A program made the translations under genes and the position numbers. The notes beneath the pieces are model-generated. The model saw only the letters and a list, made by a program, of their open reading frames with translations, did no database searches and was not told the DNA's origin. Shown piece by piece: positions 45,084 to 56,300 of a stretch of DNA of 64,000 bases (position 1 is its first letter; each line of letters starts with the position of its first letter). Source of the stretch: Biscogniauxia marginata (Eukaryota > Ascomycota > Sordariomycetes > Xylariales > Xylariaceae). Where the stretch lies: positions 372,001-436,000 of the forward strand of contig MU404061.1 in NCBI GenBank assembly GCA_022695795.1, in the 5' to 3' direction.

Positions 45084-46952
45084 ATGTGCGGCACTTGCAA
45101 CGGTGACACGAATGGCGGGGCCCCCGCGGCCGCCGCCAACCCTCCCTCCCGGTCCACCGCGAACGGAGTTTACCCTGCCCAAGGACAACCCAAGAGCTCT
45201 CCATACCAGTCCGTTCAGGACTACCTCTCGAATGTCAACAGTTTCAAGATCATTGAGAGTACGCTTCGTGAGGGCGAGCAGTTTGCCAACGCCTTCTTCG
45301 ACACCGAGACCAAGCTCAAGATTGCCAAGGCACTGGGTACGTAAATCGGTCCGGACAAAGACCAGTGGATTACTGACGAGTTATAGACAACTTCGGATGT
45401 GACTATATTGAGGTTACGTCCCCGGTATCGTCGGTTCAATCGTATGAAGACTGCAAACGGATCTGCCAGCTTGGATTGAAGGTTGGTGTTGTTACCATTT
45501 CTCTTGCCGGATTTGGTGTCGATACTAATTATCTCTTAGGCCAAGGTCTTGACGCATGTCCGATGTAACAGTACGTCCCTCGATTTTTACGACCCCACTC
45601 CGGATTACCTCAAGTTGTTCGATTCTACTTGTGGACACCTCTTGTCATATCGATGCTTTCGTAACACTGTTCCGAGTCCTGAAGAGTTTAATGTAGCAAC
45701 GAGACTTCGATCAGATCTCTTTTCAGCGAAAACAGACTCGAAAGTATATACAGGCAGAGTTGAAAAGCTTGCGGTAGTCCGGTAGTTGGAGGAGCCCACC
45801 CAACTCCCCCCCCTCACTCTTCTTCAACATCAACACATTTCTAAGACAACTCTGACAAGTCAAATAGTGGACGACGCCCGCAAGGCTGTAGAATGCGGTG
45901 TCGATGGTGTCGATCTCGTGCGTCTCTTCCCATCATCTCCCTGTTCAAGTGCTCATCGTATCTCAGGTTATCGGAACTTCGAGCTTTCTCCGTGAGTACA
46001 GCCACGGAAAGAGCATGGAGATGATTCAGAAGATTGCTCTCGAAGTCATCGAATACGTCAAGAGTCAGGGTGTCGAAGTCCGGTTCTCCTCCGAGGACTC
46101 CTTCCGTTCGGATCTCGTTGATATCCTTGCCCTGTACAAGGCCGTCGACAGGGCCGGAGTCAATCGTGTGGGTGTTGCAGACACCGTCGGAGGCGCGACC
46201 CCTAGGATGACATTTGACTTGGTTCGCACTTTAAGGGGGGTGGTAGGCTGCGACATCGAATGCCATTTCCACGACGATACTGGTTGCTCTGTTGCCAATG
46301 CCTTGTCAGCCTTGGAGGCAGGGGCAAGTCATATCGATACCTCAGTCCTCGGTAAGTCAGAGGCTGTCTTGGGATCTATGCAGGTCTTCCTCACCTTATG
46401 GCGTAATGGCTGACAAACCCATAGGAATTGGCGAGCGTAACGGCATCACCCCGCTTGGTGCCCTTATGGCCCGCATGGTTGTGACTGCTCCCGACTATGT
46501 TACCAAGAAGTACAACCTCAAGGCCCTCAAGAGCCTGGAGGAGTTGGTTGCCGATGCCGTACAAATCAACATTCCTTTCAACAATCCTATTACCGGCTTC
46601 TGCGTTCGTTTACCTTAAATCACCGTCTTCAGACCTTCTCAGCTAACTAGAGATTCAGGCGTTTACACACAAGGCGGGCATTCACGCCAAGGCCATTCTC
46701 GCGAACCCTTCAACATACGAAATCATCGATCCCAGCTTATTTGGACTTACACGATACGTCTCGATCAGTTCAAGAATTACGGGATGGAACGCCGTCAAGT
46801 CTCGTGTGGAGCAGCTTGGTCTCAAGATGACCGACGAGCAGGTCAAGGAGGTGACGGCCAAGATCAAGCAGATGGCCGATATCCGACCCCTGGCCATCGA
46901 CGATACCGACAGTATCATCCGCTCATACCACTTAGATATCGTCCAGCAATAG
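45084..46952 (+). CDS. LYS20: Homocitrate synthase (lysine biosynthesis)
   Basis: The model is join(45084..45336, 45387..45481, 45540..45570, 45868..45917, 45967..46351, 46425..46603, 46659..46952), 428 aa. All six introns are GT-AG and every junction preserves frame and family sequence. The enzyme condenses acetyl-CoA with 2-oxoglutarate to homocitrate, the first and feedback-controlled step of the fungal alpha-aminoadipate route to lysine. Visible motifs: the catalytic TLREGEQ with R62 and E63; LTHVRC with H122; [23 protein letters not shown]; the metal-binding HFH (H243, H245); SVLGIGERNG; and the C-terminal [21 protein letters not shown] regulatory region. Spacing of E63/H243/H245 matches that known for fungal homocitrate synthases. 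Exon 3 is only 31 bp. Intron 3 is 297 bp, several times longer than the others. The ATG at 45084 is chosen; upstream in-frame sequence lacks an ATG. Confidence 0.96.
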
Positions 46953-49098
46953 AAGTGGTAATGATGATGTGATGCGATGTGATGTGTTGGGTATTTGGGG
47001 CGTTTTGGGGCATTGGAAAAGTGTATTACATTTGCACGAAAGCTTCGATCTACTAAAATGAATGTTACGAAGAACAAATGTGTTTGCTCCTCTAGGAACG
47101 TGCATATCTTGATGATTTGGGCATAACCGGGACAAACCGGAAGCAAGGATAGAGTCAAGTGTACATGTCGAAGAGACAGAAGAGACGTCTGCCTATTTAT
47201 ACGTCGAGGCCGAGTGCAGCGGTGTCGGCGCAGGCGGCCGCGCTGCGGCGGCGAGGGCGCCTTGCCCGTCAGCGACTCCGCGATTACTTTCTCAAAAGGC
47301 CTACGTGGCTTATAACAACAACAACTTCTAACTCTTTAGTTATGACCGCCAAGAATGTGTGCATTCTTCCCCGGGGGGGGGGGGGCGACCCACGTTTCAG
47401 TTTTAGGTTTTCTGTCTCGAACTTTTGTTTGTCTTTTTTCCCCGTTTAAACTGTACAATATGTACATACATGCTTCTCCTTCGTCAATGCACGGATGGGA
47501 CGCCAGGGGGGGTTGAGTTTCCTAACCAGGGATTTTGCTAGACCCAGACGGGTAAACGTATAATCTCCGGGCCAGATAGCCGGATGTAGGCAAATCGGTG
47601 CAGATGCGTGCGTGTGTGGTGCGGGCGCGGCAATTCGTTGAAAACCGACCAAAAAATAAATAAATGAAAAGAGAATAACCCCCATGTACGTAACTTGTAC
47701 ACTAGGTATATACATCAAATAACTTACGTACGTACGTATATGTACATTGGGGATTACATACGACGCAACGCAGTAATATATAATTACTCGCTTAGGTTAG
47801 GGTAGGCTGCTTGCTAGGATCGATGCGGCGCTGCCACTAGGTAATAGAACGATATCGACCGATATCAAATCAACGTGATGTCTGTTTGCTACGACTACGA
47901 CGGGCCTCTAGTTGGGGCAGGTAGCCAGTTACGTTTATTTGTTATTATGTATTTATTATTTCATTTTTTGAACTATTTTTCATTTTCATTTCAAAAATTT
48001 TCTTCCCTTTCCAAACCAAGCTACCTCTAGCTTTGATACCTACCAGCCTTTAAATGCTCCTGGGCTTGATTGATATGTGGAGCTGCGTTTGTTTGTCTTT
48101 ACGTATAAGATTAACCTACATGAGATTGACTAGGGCGGCGCCTATGCCCGAGTCTCGATTAGTGCGAACGCGAAGTGTGAGGGTTTCGCATGCCTACCTA
48201 CCTAAATAAAACCCACAATATGTATACGCGGCAACCTAAATTATGGGGCTCACAGGTGGCTCCCCGCCGGAGAGCTTAGGTACGCTTAACTTGGAAAAGG
48301 CCAAGGGGGGGAGGAGGGGGGAGAGGGAGGTTGCGACCGTTTGTTGCTTAGTGAGGGTTAAGGTGTCGAACGAGCGAGGAGCGAGGATCGTTCGAGTTTT
48401 GGATTTCGGTTTCTGAGCTTATGCGTTTTGCGTTTCGAGTTCGCAAACGCGAATGAGCAAGGGAGGAACAGTTTAAAAAAGGAAGGGAAAAAAAAAAAAA
48501 AAAAGGCTTGGCTGCGTTAAGAATACCCCAGTCCCGGGGTATTCGACGGAGGCAAGATTTGGCGGATTGGGATGGGTGATCTGTCGCAAGGGTGTACTCG
48601 CCTGTTTGATGTGCCATGCACCCCCGTTGAAAATCTCATACGACGGTTAGATCATCCATTGATGAAGTCTTGCCATACTATTCTATTCAGTACCTGTGTA
48701 AGTGACACATACCAAGCACCAAGATGCGCATCAGGTAACGAATAGGAGGGTAATATGGGGGTAATATGCTTATGATATTGCTATCTGGACTCAGCTTCGT
48801 GCTGAACTTCAGTTTCTGACGTTGCCCTTTCTTACAGTTTCGGTCATATATATGTAGCCGAATTATGTACATGATTTGAGGGCGAATACGTCCTCACATT
48901 ACTATCGTGCAAAAGCAAATCCGTGACTCCATATGGCTTCCGCGGTGACCGTCTGTAAATGCGCGCTGTGACTAAAAAGAACCGAGCAAAGGAAAAGCCG
49001 TTCCGGTTTGCAAATGATATATCAACCGAGCCCCTAAACAAGTTTTGGTTTCCGAGACGCCTAGATGATGCCGTGATGTGCCGAATGAAAATGTGTCC
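46953..49098. other. Intergenic region with GC island and homopolymers
   Basis: This region lies between the homocitrate synthase stop and the stop of the minus-strand WOPR gene. It holds a GC-rich patch (about 47195-47285) inside a 95-codon open frame starting at 47165 that encodes a very basic peptide. It also has a 13-base poly-G run (47373-47385), ACGTACGTACGT near 47728, and a poly-A run (48488-48504). On the minus strand a TATAAATAG lies near 47200. No gene is supported strongly. Confidence 0.45.
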
Positions 49099-50424
49099 TC
49101 AGATGCAGAACTTGCGATCTAGAGATCGAAGCGCTCGTGCATCTTCTCCCCTGAACATGTCGCTGCCAGCCGGGGGACCATTAGTTCCCGTGGTCAGTGC
49201 TCGAGGTGAGCTGCTTGCGCTATTGCAGCTGGCTGGGTTTGCGCTGCTGGGCTCCGAGTTCGACGGTGTTGGGTGAAGCAGGAGTGCCGACAAGCTCGCC
49301 TTATTAGTGTTGCCGTTGATACCATTGCTGCTACCTGCGTCTGAGCCCGATGTTCTCGGCGGAGACACTGAGTGTGTTCTCGGTGGCGTTAGACCTCGTG
49401 TGGTTGCTGGCATTGCTGGAAGAGGTCCCTGGGGGTTACGAGCACTTGTTGTGGCGAGGCGAGGGTCGATCATTACGGCCTGGGCCGCCTGCACTTGAAG
49501 CTGCTGAGCTCGCGGCGATAGACTCTCAGCCCGGTTGGGCACTTGGTAGGCCCTGCCGACCGCGCCCACGGGAGGCGGGGGTAGTCGATCGTTCTCATAA
49601 GGGCTAATAGCCTTGGGGTAGATAGGAGCTTGGCTCAACGGCGCAGAAGTCGGTAGTGGGAGCTGCTGAGTTGGTCTCTGGGGAGCTTGTTGCGGTCGGG
49701 GCTGTGGCTTTATCTCAGGTGGGAGCTTGCCATGCGTCCAGGGCGGAGTGTGGTTGGGCGAGGGCGGCCATGGGCCCATCCAAGCGGGAGCACCCCAAGG
49801 GTATCCGTAACCCGGCTGCTCTGGCGCCCCGTTGTGGTTATTGTATGGCTGCATTGGGGTCCTTGTCAGCGCAGGCGGGCTGGCATCGTGTAAACTCGAC
49901 TCTGGATACATCCCCTTTGCCGGAATGATGTGTCGAAGTTGCGGGTCAGTACTTGGTTGAGGGAGGTCAGGAGCGCCAGGATGCGGCCTGGAGTAGTAGG
50001 ATATTAGGTGGAGGTGCTGGCCCTGGGATGTCGTGATGCTGAACGACTGCTTCATCAGTCCGTCTGCCTTGTATCTGTAGCCTTCAGGTTCGCCGTCCGG
50101 GTCTTCATCACTAAGCCGACCGCTGTCTGGCGTCCTTCCGTTGCTTCGCCGAGCACTGCCAAAGCCACTTCCTCGCTTGCCCTCCATTTCTCTGTAGGTT
50201 AGGAAACTGCCCGATACTCTACTGGCGCTCCAAGACTTGCCATCGGTCCACCGGCGCATGCCGGCCTCCCGCTCATCCCATACGAAGACAGAACCGGATC
50301 TGATGGACTGCCGTTCCTTCTCCGATAGTCGTCTCTGGACACGCGGGAGCAGTCCTAATCGACAGGCTTCGAAAAGCTTGATAGCATCGGCGGGTGTCCG
50401 CACGAAGCCGTGATATGTCTCCAT
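49099..50424 (-). CDS. PAC2: WOPR (Gti1/Pac2 family) transcription regulator, Pac2 type
   Basis: Single-exon gene, 441 aa. The family binds DNA through the bipartite WOPR domain and controls morphological switching, conidiation and virulence programmes in fungi. WOPR part 1 spans residues about 4-82 (METYHGFVRTPADAIKLFEA; SGSVFVWDEREAGMRRWTDG; KSWSASRVSGSFLTYREME). A basic/acidic linker (83-114) follows, then part 2 at about 116-146 (YRYKADGLMKQSFSIT; GQHLHLISYYSR). The remainder is Pro/Gln/Ser-rich and disordered, as expected for an activation region. The KSWSASRVSGSF form points to the Pac2 clade rather than the Wor1/Ryp1/Sge1 clade, which has GVSWSPSRILGNF; that assignment is from memory of the families. 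Upstream there is a long gene-free region. Confidence 0.92.
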   Translation of the reverse strand: METYHGFVRTPADAIKLFEACRLGLLPRVQRRLSEKERQSIRSGSVFVWDEREAGMRRWTDGKSWSASRVSGSFLTYREMEGKRGSGFGSARRSNGRTPDSGRLSDEDPDGEPEGYRYKADGLMKQSFSITTSQGQHLHLISYYSRPHPGAPDLPQPSTDPQLRHIIPAKGMYPESSLHDASPPALTRTPMQPYNNHNGAPEQPGYGYPWGAPAWMGPWPPSPNHTPPWTHGKLPPEIKPQPRPQQAPQRPTQQLPLPTSAPLSQAPIYPKAISPYENDRLPPPPVGAVGRAYQVPNRAESLSPRAQQLQVQAAQAVMIDPRLATTSARNPQGPLPAMPATTRGLTPPRTHSVSPPRTSGSDAGSSNGINGNTNKASLSALLLHPTPSNSEPSSANPASCNSASSSPRALTTGTNGPPAGSDMFRGEDARALRSLDRKFCI

Positions 50425-52150
50425 GACGTGATGGTTGTGTTTATGTGTTAAGGTTATGTGAGTGGAGGAATAGGGAAAATTGAGGCGAGATCAAAGAAAA
50501 AGCCCAAGATGTGATACCAGGTCTCCAAGTCGGGCCAAGATCCCTTCTTGTAGTCCAGCCCTTCCACCACGTCGGCTCCACTGGATCCTCAGCCGTGGGT
50601 CATTCAGAACGACGGCGACGGATCACACTATCGAAGTGGAGAAGCGAATAAGCTTGGGTGATTAATTTTTTTCTGGGAACCTAGCTGCAGGGTTCTGAGA
50701 TAGCAGCGTCTTGGCGGTTTCCAATGATGAACAACTCGAGTCGACGCGGCCCCAGACAATACGACTGATGAGACGCTGCGCAACTCCGAATTCGTGGGTC
50801 CCCTTGAGAATGCACTGTTAGTCTCTCTGATTTGGCAGTAAAGGAAAGTGTTGGCTGAGGATGTGAAAAGCTTGTTTCAATCGAGGCGAAGGGTTGCGCA
50901 TGAGATGAGATAGGGCCATTCGCGTGCACAATATGGATTTTGACAGGCTTGCGAGACGTGCAGGGTATGATATCGGCAACTCTGTGCGGAACTCGACGGC
51001 GTATATATAACCTGACACGGCAACACGGCAGCCCCGCAAAGCGCCCGATACGTAGACACGCGGACACGCACACAAACGTCGAGTATGTGCAGCCAAACTC
51101 GTATGAGCGCTTGGCTCAATTGGTGCCACCAAAGCCGCGATACCTCAGAGCATCTCGCCAGGCACAGTGAAAAAAAAAAGTAGAAGAGATATGCACGCCG
51201 CAGGGTAAAAAAAAAAAAAGAAGGGAAAAAAAAAAAAAAGAACATACCTGTATGAACTAGGGGGTATGGAAGTGGCCACAATTGATGTCGCCGATGCAAA
51301 CCATAGAAGAAGAAAAAAATGGAGTTTATGAGAACGTGTGGGCAGATATCCACGACGGGAGGTTGACGAAATGTCCAACCAGAATAGGGAAATTTACCGG
51401 AGTGCGGCGTCTCGGACTCGGAATGTGGGAGAGGCGGGGGACTTGTAAAGCCGTGGCACTACTCAACCCTGAGTTCTTCCTATGATGACTGTTGGGGGGA
51501 AAGAGAGGCCAGTTAACTTCGGGTTCTGCTTGAACAGAGCATTGGTTTTATTGAGAGGGACAAGAAGGTGACGGTGACGGACGTAGGTTGAACAAGGTTA
51601 AGATTTAAGTTGACGGAGGCTTGAAAGCTGACTTGAGCTTGGCTTACCTTTGTGTTTTTGTTTTGTCTCTAGCTTCTGCACTGGTTAGTCAATCGAATCT
51701 AGTCCGTTATCCGAGTTGCTCGAGTCAGGTTTCTTTTCTTCCGTCTTTCTGCGTTCTCTTCTTTCCTTTCTCAATGCCGAATAAAGGTGGCTTGTTGCGA
51801 TGGTGACCCCGTGATGTATGTGAGCTGAGCTGAGCTGAGCTGTGAGAACTTCCTGGCTTTTCTTCTTGCTTCTTTGGTTCCTTCTTCTATTCCTGCTTTC
51901 CGTTTCCTTTCTTGCTCTTCTGGCGGCACTATTTCCCAGCCGAACTCCTTCGTCAGTTCTCTGCTTCCGGTCGAGATGCCGAAGACCCCGTCTGAAGCGG
52001 TGATGGCTACCAAGGCTTAGATATGTCAAATGTGGTCGGGCCCTCGGATGTAGATCGATGTAACCAGAGGCGGGACGGCAGAGAGACGGGTAGAGTGGGA
52101 GAAGTGGGCAACGGCTAGGTTGGTGATAGACAGGTGGGATGCTATCATTC
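50425..52150 (-). promoter_or_regulatory. Long upstream region/possible leader of the WOPR gene
   Basis: This is about 1.7 kb with no convincing gene. On the minus strand it is pyrimidine-rich with T tracts (plus-strand A runs at 51171-51180, 51206-51219 and about 51225-51239), several short ATG-initiated frames, and a GA-rich stretch at 51850-51960. A (TGAGC)4 tandem lies at 51821-51842. Long leaders with short upstream ORFs are common before fungal developmental regulators, but transcript extent cannot be seen from sequence. Confidence 0.4.
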
Positions 52151-53320
52151 AATCACTCTGCAAAAGCTCGAACCCGAGGTAAGTGGGAGAAACTGGAGAG
52201 GGTGTGAAGACGCGGCGATGTAATGTATTATGTATGTGTTGGTTGGCTGGCACGAGGCGAGGTACGGTTGACTACCCAGGCAGGGAGGGTGAATTAATAT
52301 TATCCTTTTTTTATGACGAGATGGAGTTCGTTGGTTTGGGGGGAGGGAAGGTTGCGGGAGAGGGAAGTGCAACGGATATGGTAACGATAAGCTTCCCAAT
52401 TAATTCAAGCTTATTTTACACTACGGCGGACTTTTTTTTAATCTTCTATTGTTCTATGTACATCGCCATGTACTGTACGTACCCTGCCAATGCAGCTTGC
52501 ATGGACCAGGGAGGTATTCTAGGTTTAGGTAGGCAGGCTTGCAGGGGGTGTTTAATGCCACCCGCCGCCAAGGACAAAGTTACTGCGTCCCCACCGTACT
52601 AGAGCCATCGGCTACCACAGTGGGTACTCCGTAGCAGTTGTATTCTTGTACCTAGATGCTGACACAATAGCAGCCAACGCCAATTGACACTAACCGTGAC
52701 TGAACCGGTGGGGCTATCAAAAATAAAGTATGCTCGACCCAATGCCGTTAGAACCTATTGAAAAAGAGGCCGCTAGGTACTTTGGTCTGCCCGCTATCCT
52801 CTCTGCCTCTCTCCCTTAAAAGTCCTAATGGGTCATCTTCATGTTCCCACGATGATTCTTACTACCACATAGGCTCAAAATCATCAGCAAATCTCCACCG
52901 CCTTGATGCTGCTAAGTAGTAATATGCTCGCCAAGAGTGGTTTTTTTTTTTTACGAGTATAGCACTCGTCATCGTATGCAATGCAGACGGATAGTAGATT
53001 AGGTAATTGTACTTAGACATGTGCGCACTTGTATTATTGCCATCGTATAGGGTGTATATTTACAAACTCATCTATCACACCATTAGGTAGGTAGTTAGAG
53101 GCTGCATGCATCTTACCACCTCTATCACATATGTATATATAGTTACCTAGGTATATGCAAGTACTTCTGTGCACCCCTAAGGTAGGCAGTAGAGCACTGC
53201 GATATATACCTCCATCTGGAGTGTAATATACATGTATCTCAAGTCGGTAAGCGGATGGATATAGTTATTACGTACATAGGAATTGTTTTATTTTTATCTA
53301 TAAATTATTGCCCAATTTGC

Positions 53321-53364
53321 ACTACTACGACTACAACCACGACTACGACTACTACTACTACTAC
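53321..53364. repeat. (ACT/ACG)n microsatellite
   Basis: Imperfect trinucleotide tandem of ACT, ACG and ACA units, about 14 repeats, ending in pure ACT. Confidence 0.85.
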
Positions 53365-56300
53365 CCAGATATGCTTATTTATTGCCGGCACTCCTTGTTG
53401 CAGATTGCATATTGAAGATTGCATGATAATTCGCCCACCTAATCTTTATATATATTGCGGGCCTCCTGTCGTAGTCAAGTTGTTGCTGGCCTCTTTTCCG
53501 CCTTGCGTGTAGGTAATCAGTTCAGTAACTCCGGGCTCGTACCCGTGAGTAGAATATGCCGGATGGGGCACAGTTACTGTGGGCTCAAGTGGACACTCTC
53601 CTCGATCCTCTGAGGCACTCTGCTATTATTATTACTTAATCCAGGGTGGATGTGTTTTTTTAAGCTTCCTTGCCAAATGTTCAGGGTATTATTACGAGGA
53701 CGATCTTGGTGTCATGCCTCCAAATCCATATGTTAATCGGACCCGTTTCTCCAGCTGCCGGTTCTCTATCCGGCAACTCTCCCGCCCTTACAGTAGCCTT
53801 TCTTTATGCTACCATTCTTTCTATTCGTCGCTTCGGCAATAGGCTTTCTTGTTTGTTTCGCGCCGCTTCAGATCAATCCTACTAGAGGAGGCAGGTTTCT
53901 CTAGGATCAAGTCTACTTTCACGCTAACTAGCGGGTTAATCTTAATCTTATCCTTTGTGGTCTATATACAAAGTGCTCAAGCCTGCGGCACGAAGGGCAC
54001 AATTGAGGGTGGGGCTGCTATTGGTTGTCTACGGCTTCGAGGCACGGTGTGGCTCAAAGCATCATTGGAGCGTTCCCAAGGGATCCTTGGCGTATCATAA
54101 AGCAGTGTGCACTCCTTTGCTTTCTTGGCCTCTGGATCTTATCCTATCCTTATGCTTGTGATCCTGCGTACGAGAGTGGTTGCAAACATGACTTCATGGT
54201 CCAAGGAGCCACCCAGCTCCGAATGTATGCCCACTGCCCGCGGCACTTAGAAACATGCCTCATCTCATCATCGTATGTGGGCTGAAGACTTATCAGAAGG
54301 CTACGGTAACCTTAGCTGGACACAACCAAGCCTAGTCTGGTGGTATGAAGAGAAAGAGGGAGAAAAGTGAAAACCCCGTAGAGATAATGCGAGTGCATGT
54401 GCCATCCATGCTTATACCAAACAGCAGCACTGGACGCAAATATTATTCGGTAAGTTTGGAGACGGCGTCACGATGCGCTGTTGTGCTGCCGTGCTCTTGT
54501 TCATCACACTGCCTATATCGCTTACCACGTATCCCTTTCGGGTTTCTGTGTCTCTCGACGTAGTCATTTTCGGACGAGGCTCGACCGCTTTCGTTTCCTC
54601 GTTGCTTCTTTTGTCCATATTGAGGCGAGCACGACACCTCTTGTAAAACGCAACCAGGCTCATCGAGAGAAACCTAACTTGGGTTACTGCCATCTCCGAG
54701 GTCTCACTGCCTCGAGTGATTCATGTTACACGGTACGCGTCCGTTGCCCTGTCATCGTTTATATCACAGAGCACAAACATCTGTCAACTACGAACTACCA
54801 ACGGCGCCTTGACGACAGACATCCTAGGCAATAGTATAGGTATCCCTAGAGTGTCATTGAATTCTATGCTGTCATATCAGATCATAATTTACATGTCAGA
54901 ATGACAAGACTGCATCCTCCCGATAGTAGCTACGGGCAGGAAATGGTATCTTAAGCATTCGTCTTGAGCAATCAAATGAGGCTCAACTTAGGTCGTCGAC
55001 ATACTGAGTCTGAGGCACCAGTCGAAAACAAACATGCTGGATTCTATGCAGATAATAGATAATATTAACCGAACCAGACTAATCACGCCGGCCGGGGAGC
55101 CGGGGATAACAGGCTGGGGTAACTCGGTGTCCCTATCGGATGACAATGAAACATGCTCGTGTGCCTTGCTGACGGAACTTGCCTTTCTCCCCTTGCTCAT
55201 TAATCTTGTCTAGGTATGGTACCGACTCGAAAAATAGACGCCGTGGGATTTAGACTTTTTCTCCAGGGAGAGCAAACTGCCCTCGAACCTGCACACTTCA
55301 TTGTGTCGTCAATCTTGCTAAAAAGTAGCGCAAGGTTTATCGCTCATCGGTTTGTCTTTTCTTACGGCCCTGTTCCCCGACAATCTACCTATCCATGCAC
55401 GTTCGCCTTTGCCGGCCGCTCACACCCGCAGGCGACCGACCGACGATCGTTGCATTGCGGTGCAAACAAGTCGCCAATTGGCATTCCCACCGTCATATTC
55501 ACCCGTAGAAAGAGCCGACATAATTCCATATGAACACCGAAGATCATGCTCCAATACAGCATGTGGAATTGTAGGACGATCGGAGACAGGCAGGACAATA
55601 ACTAAAATTAATGGCCTATGGACGTGGCATGTGAAATACCACAGACACGCAGAGGTGTGTATCCTGTCCATGTCGCCTCTTGAAGGTGATGGGCGAACAA
55701 GAAAAGGTAGATCCCTCTTGCTCATAGGTCATAGCCACAAGTTCTAGACAGGTGTCGTTCGATACGGTTGCAACGAGATAAATCTATCTGCTCGGTTCCT
55801 TGTGTATTGCATTTCCCAACATGGAAACCGACGAGTAGTTCTGGGCGAAGACACGAGTTGCATGCCGTGAATGCAATGCCTGGCTGACCGACTGATAGAT
55901 TCACCTACCGGCAAGCCACCATAACGAGTCTTAGCTACCGGTCAGCCGAGTGATAGATAGCTAGTCGTCCCACGCCGAGGCGTTTTTCTCTTTTTTTCTT
56001 GGCGTCGTCCTCGACCTCAAAACCACTTCTAGTTGCTTAGTGTATGATATCTCCAACGACATCTACGCAGTCAGGCAGTGTCTTAGAGTACTCAGTTGTT
56101 TTTGCTTACCTCCATATAGGTAAGCGTGAAATAGGGCTGACGCGAGCCGTGAACAAGTGCTATCGAGCTATCGAACACTAATAACCAGTCGTATCTTCCA
56201 CAAGCCTGGGAAGGATTCAAGCTTGTTTTTTACGTCTGGTTTGGGGTGCATACTACTACTACTATTGCATCCTCCTTCAGCTCCTTTCCCCCACTAAGAA

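Noticed and set aside
49307..49607. Plus-strand frames within the WOPR gene
   Set aside because: They are shadows of the Pro/Gln/Ser-rich C-terminal region of the minus-strand gene.
51771..52013. Minus-strand charged frame (EERKRK-type, 80 codons) upstream of the WOPR gene
   Set aside because: It has no ATG, a stop lies immediately upstream, and its charge comes from a GA-rich tract. No exon partner was found.
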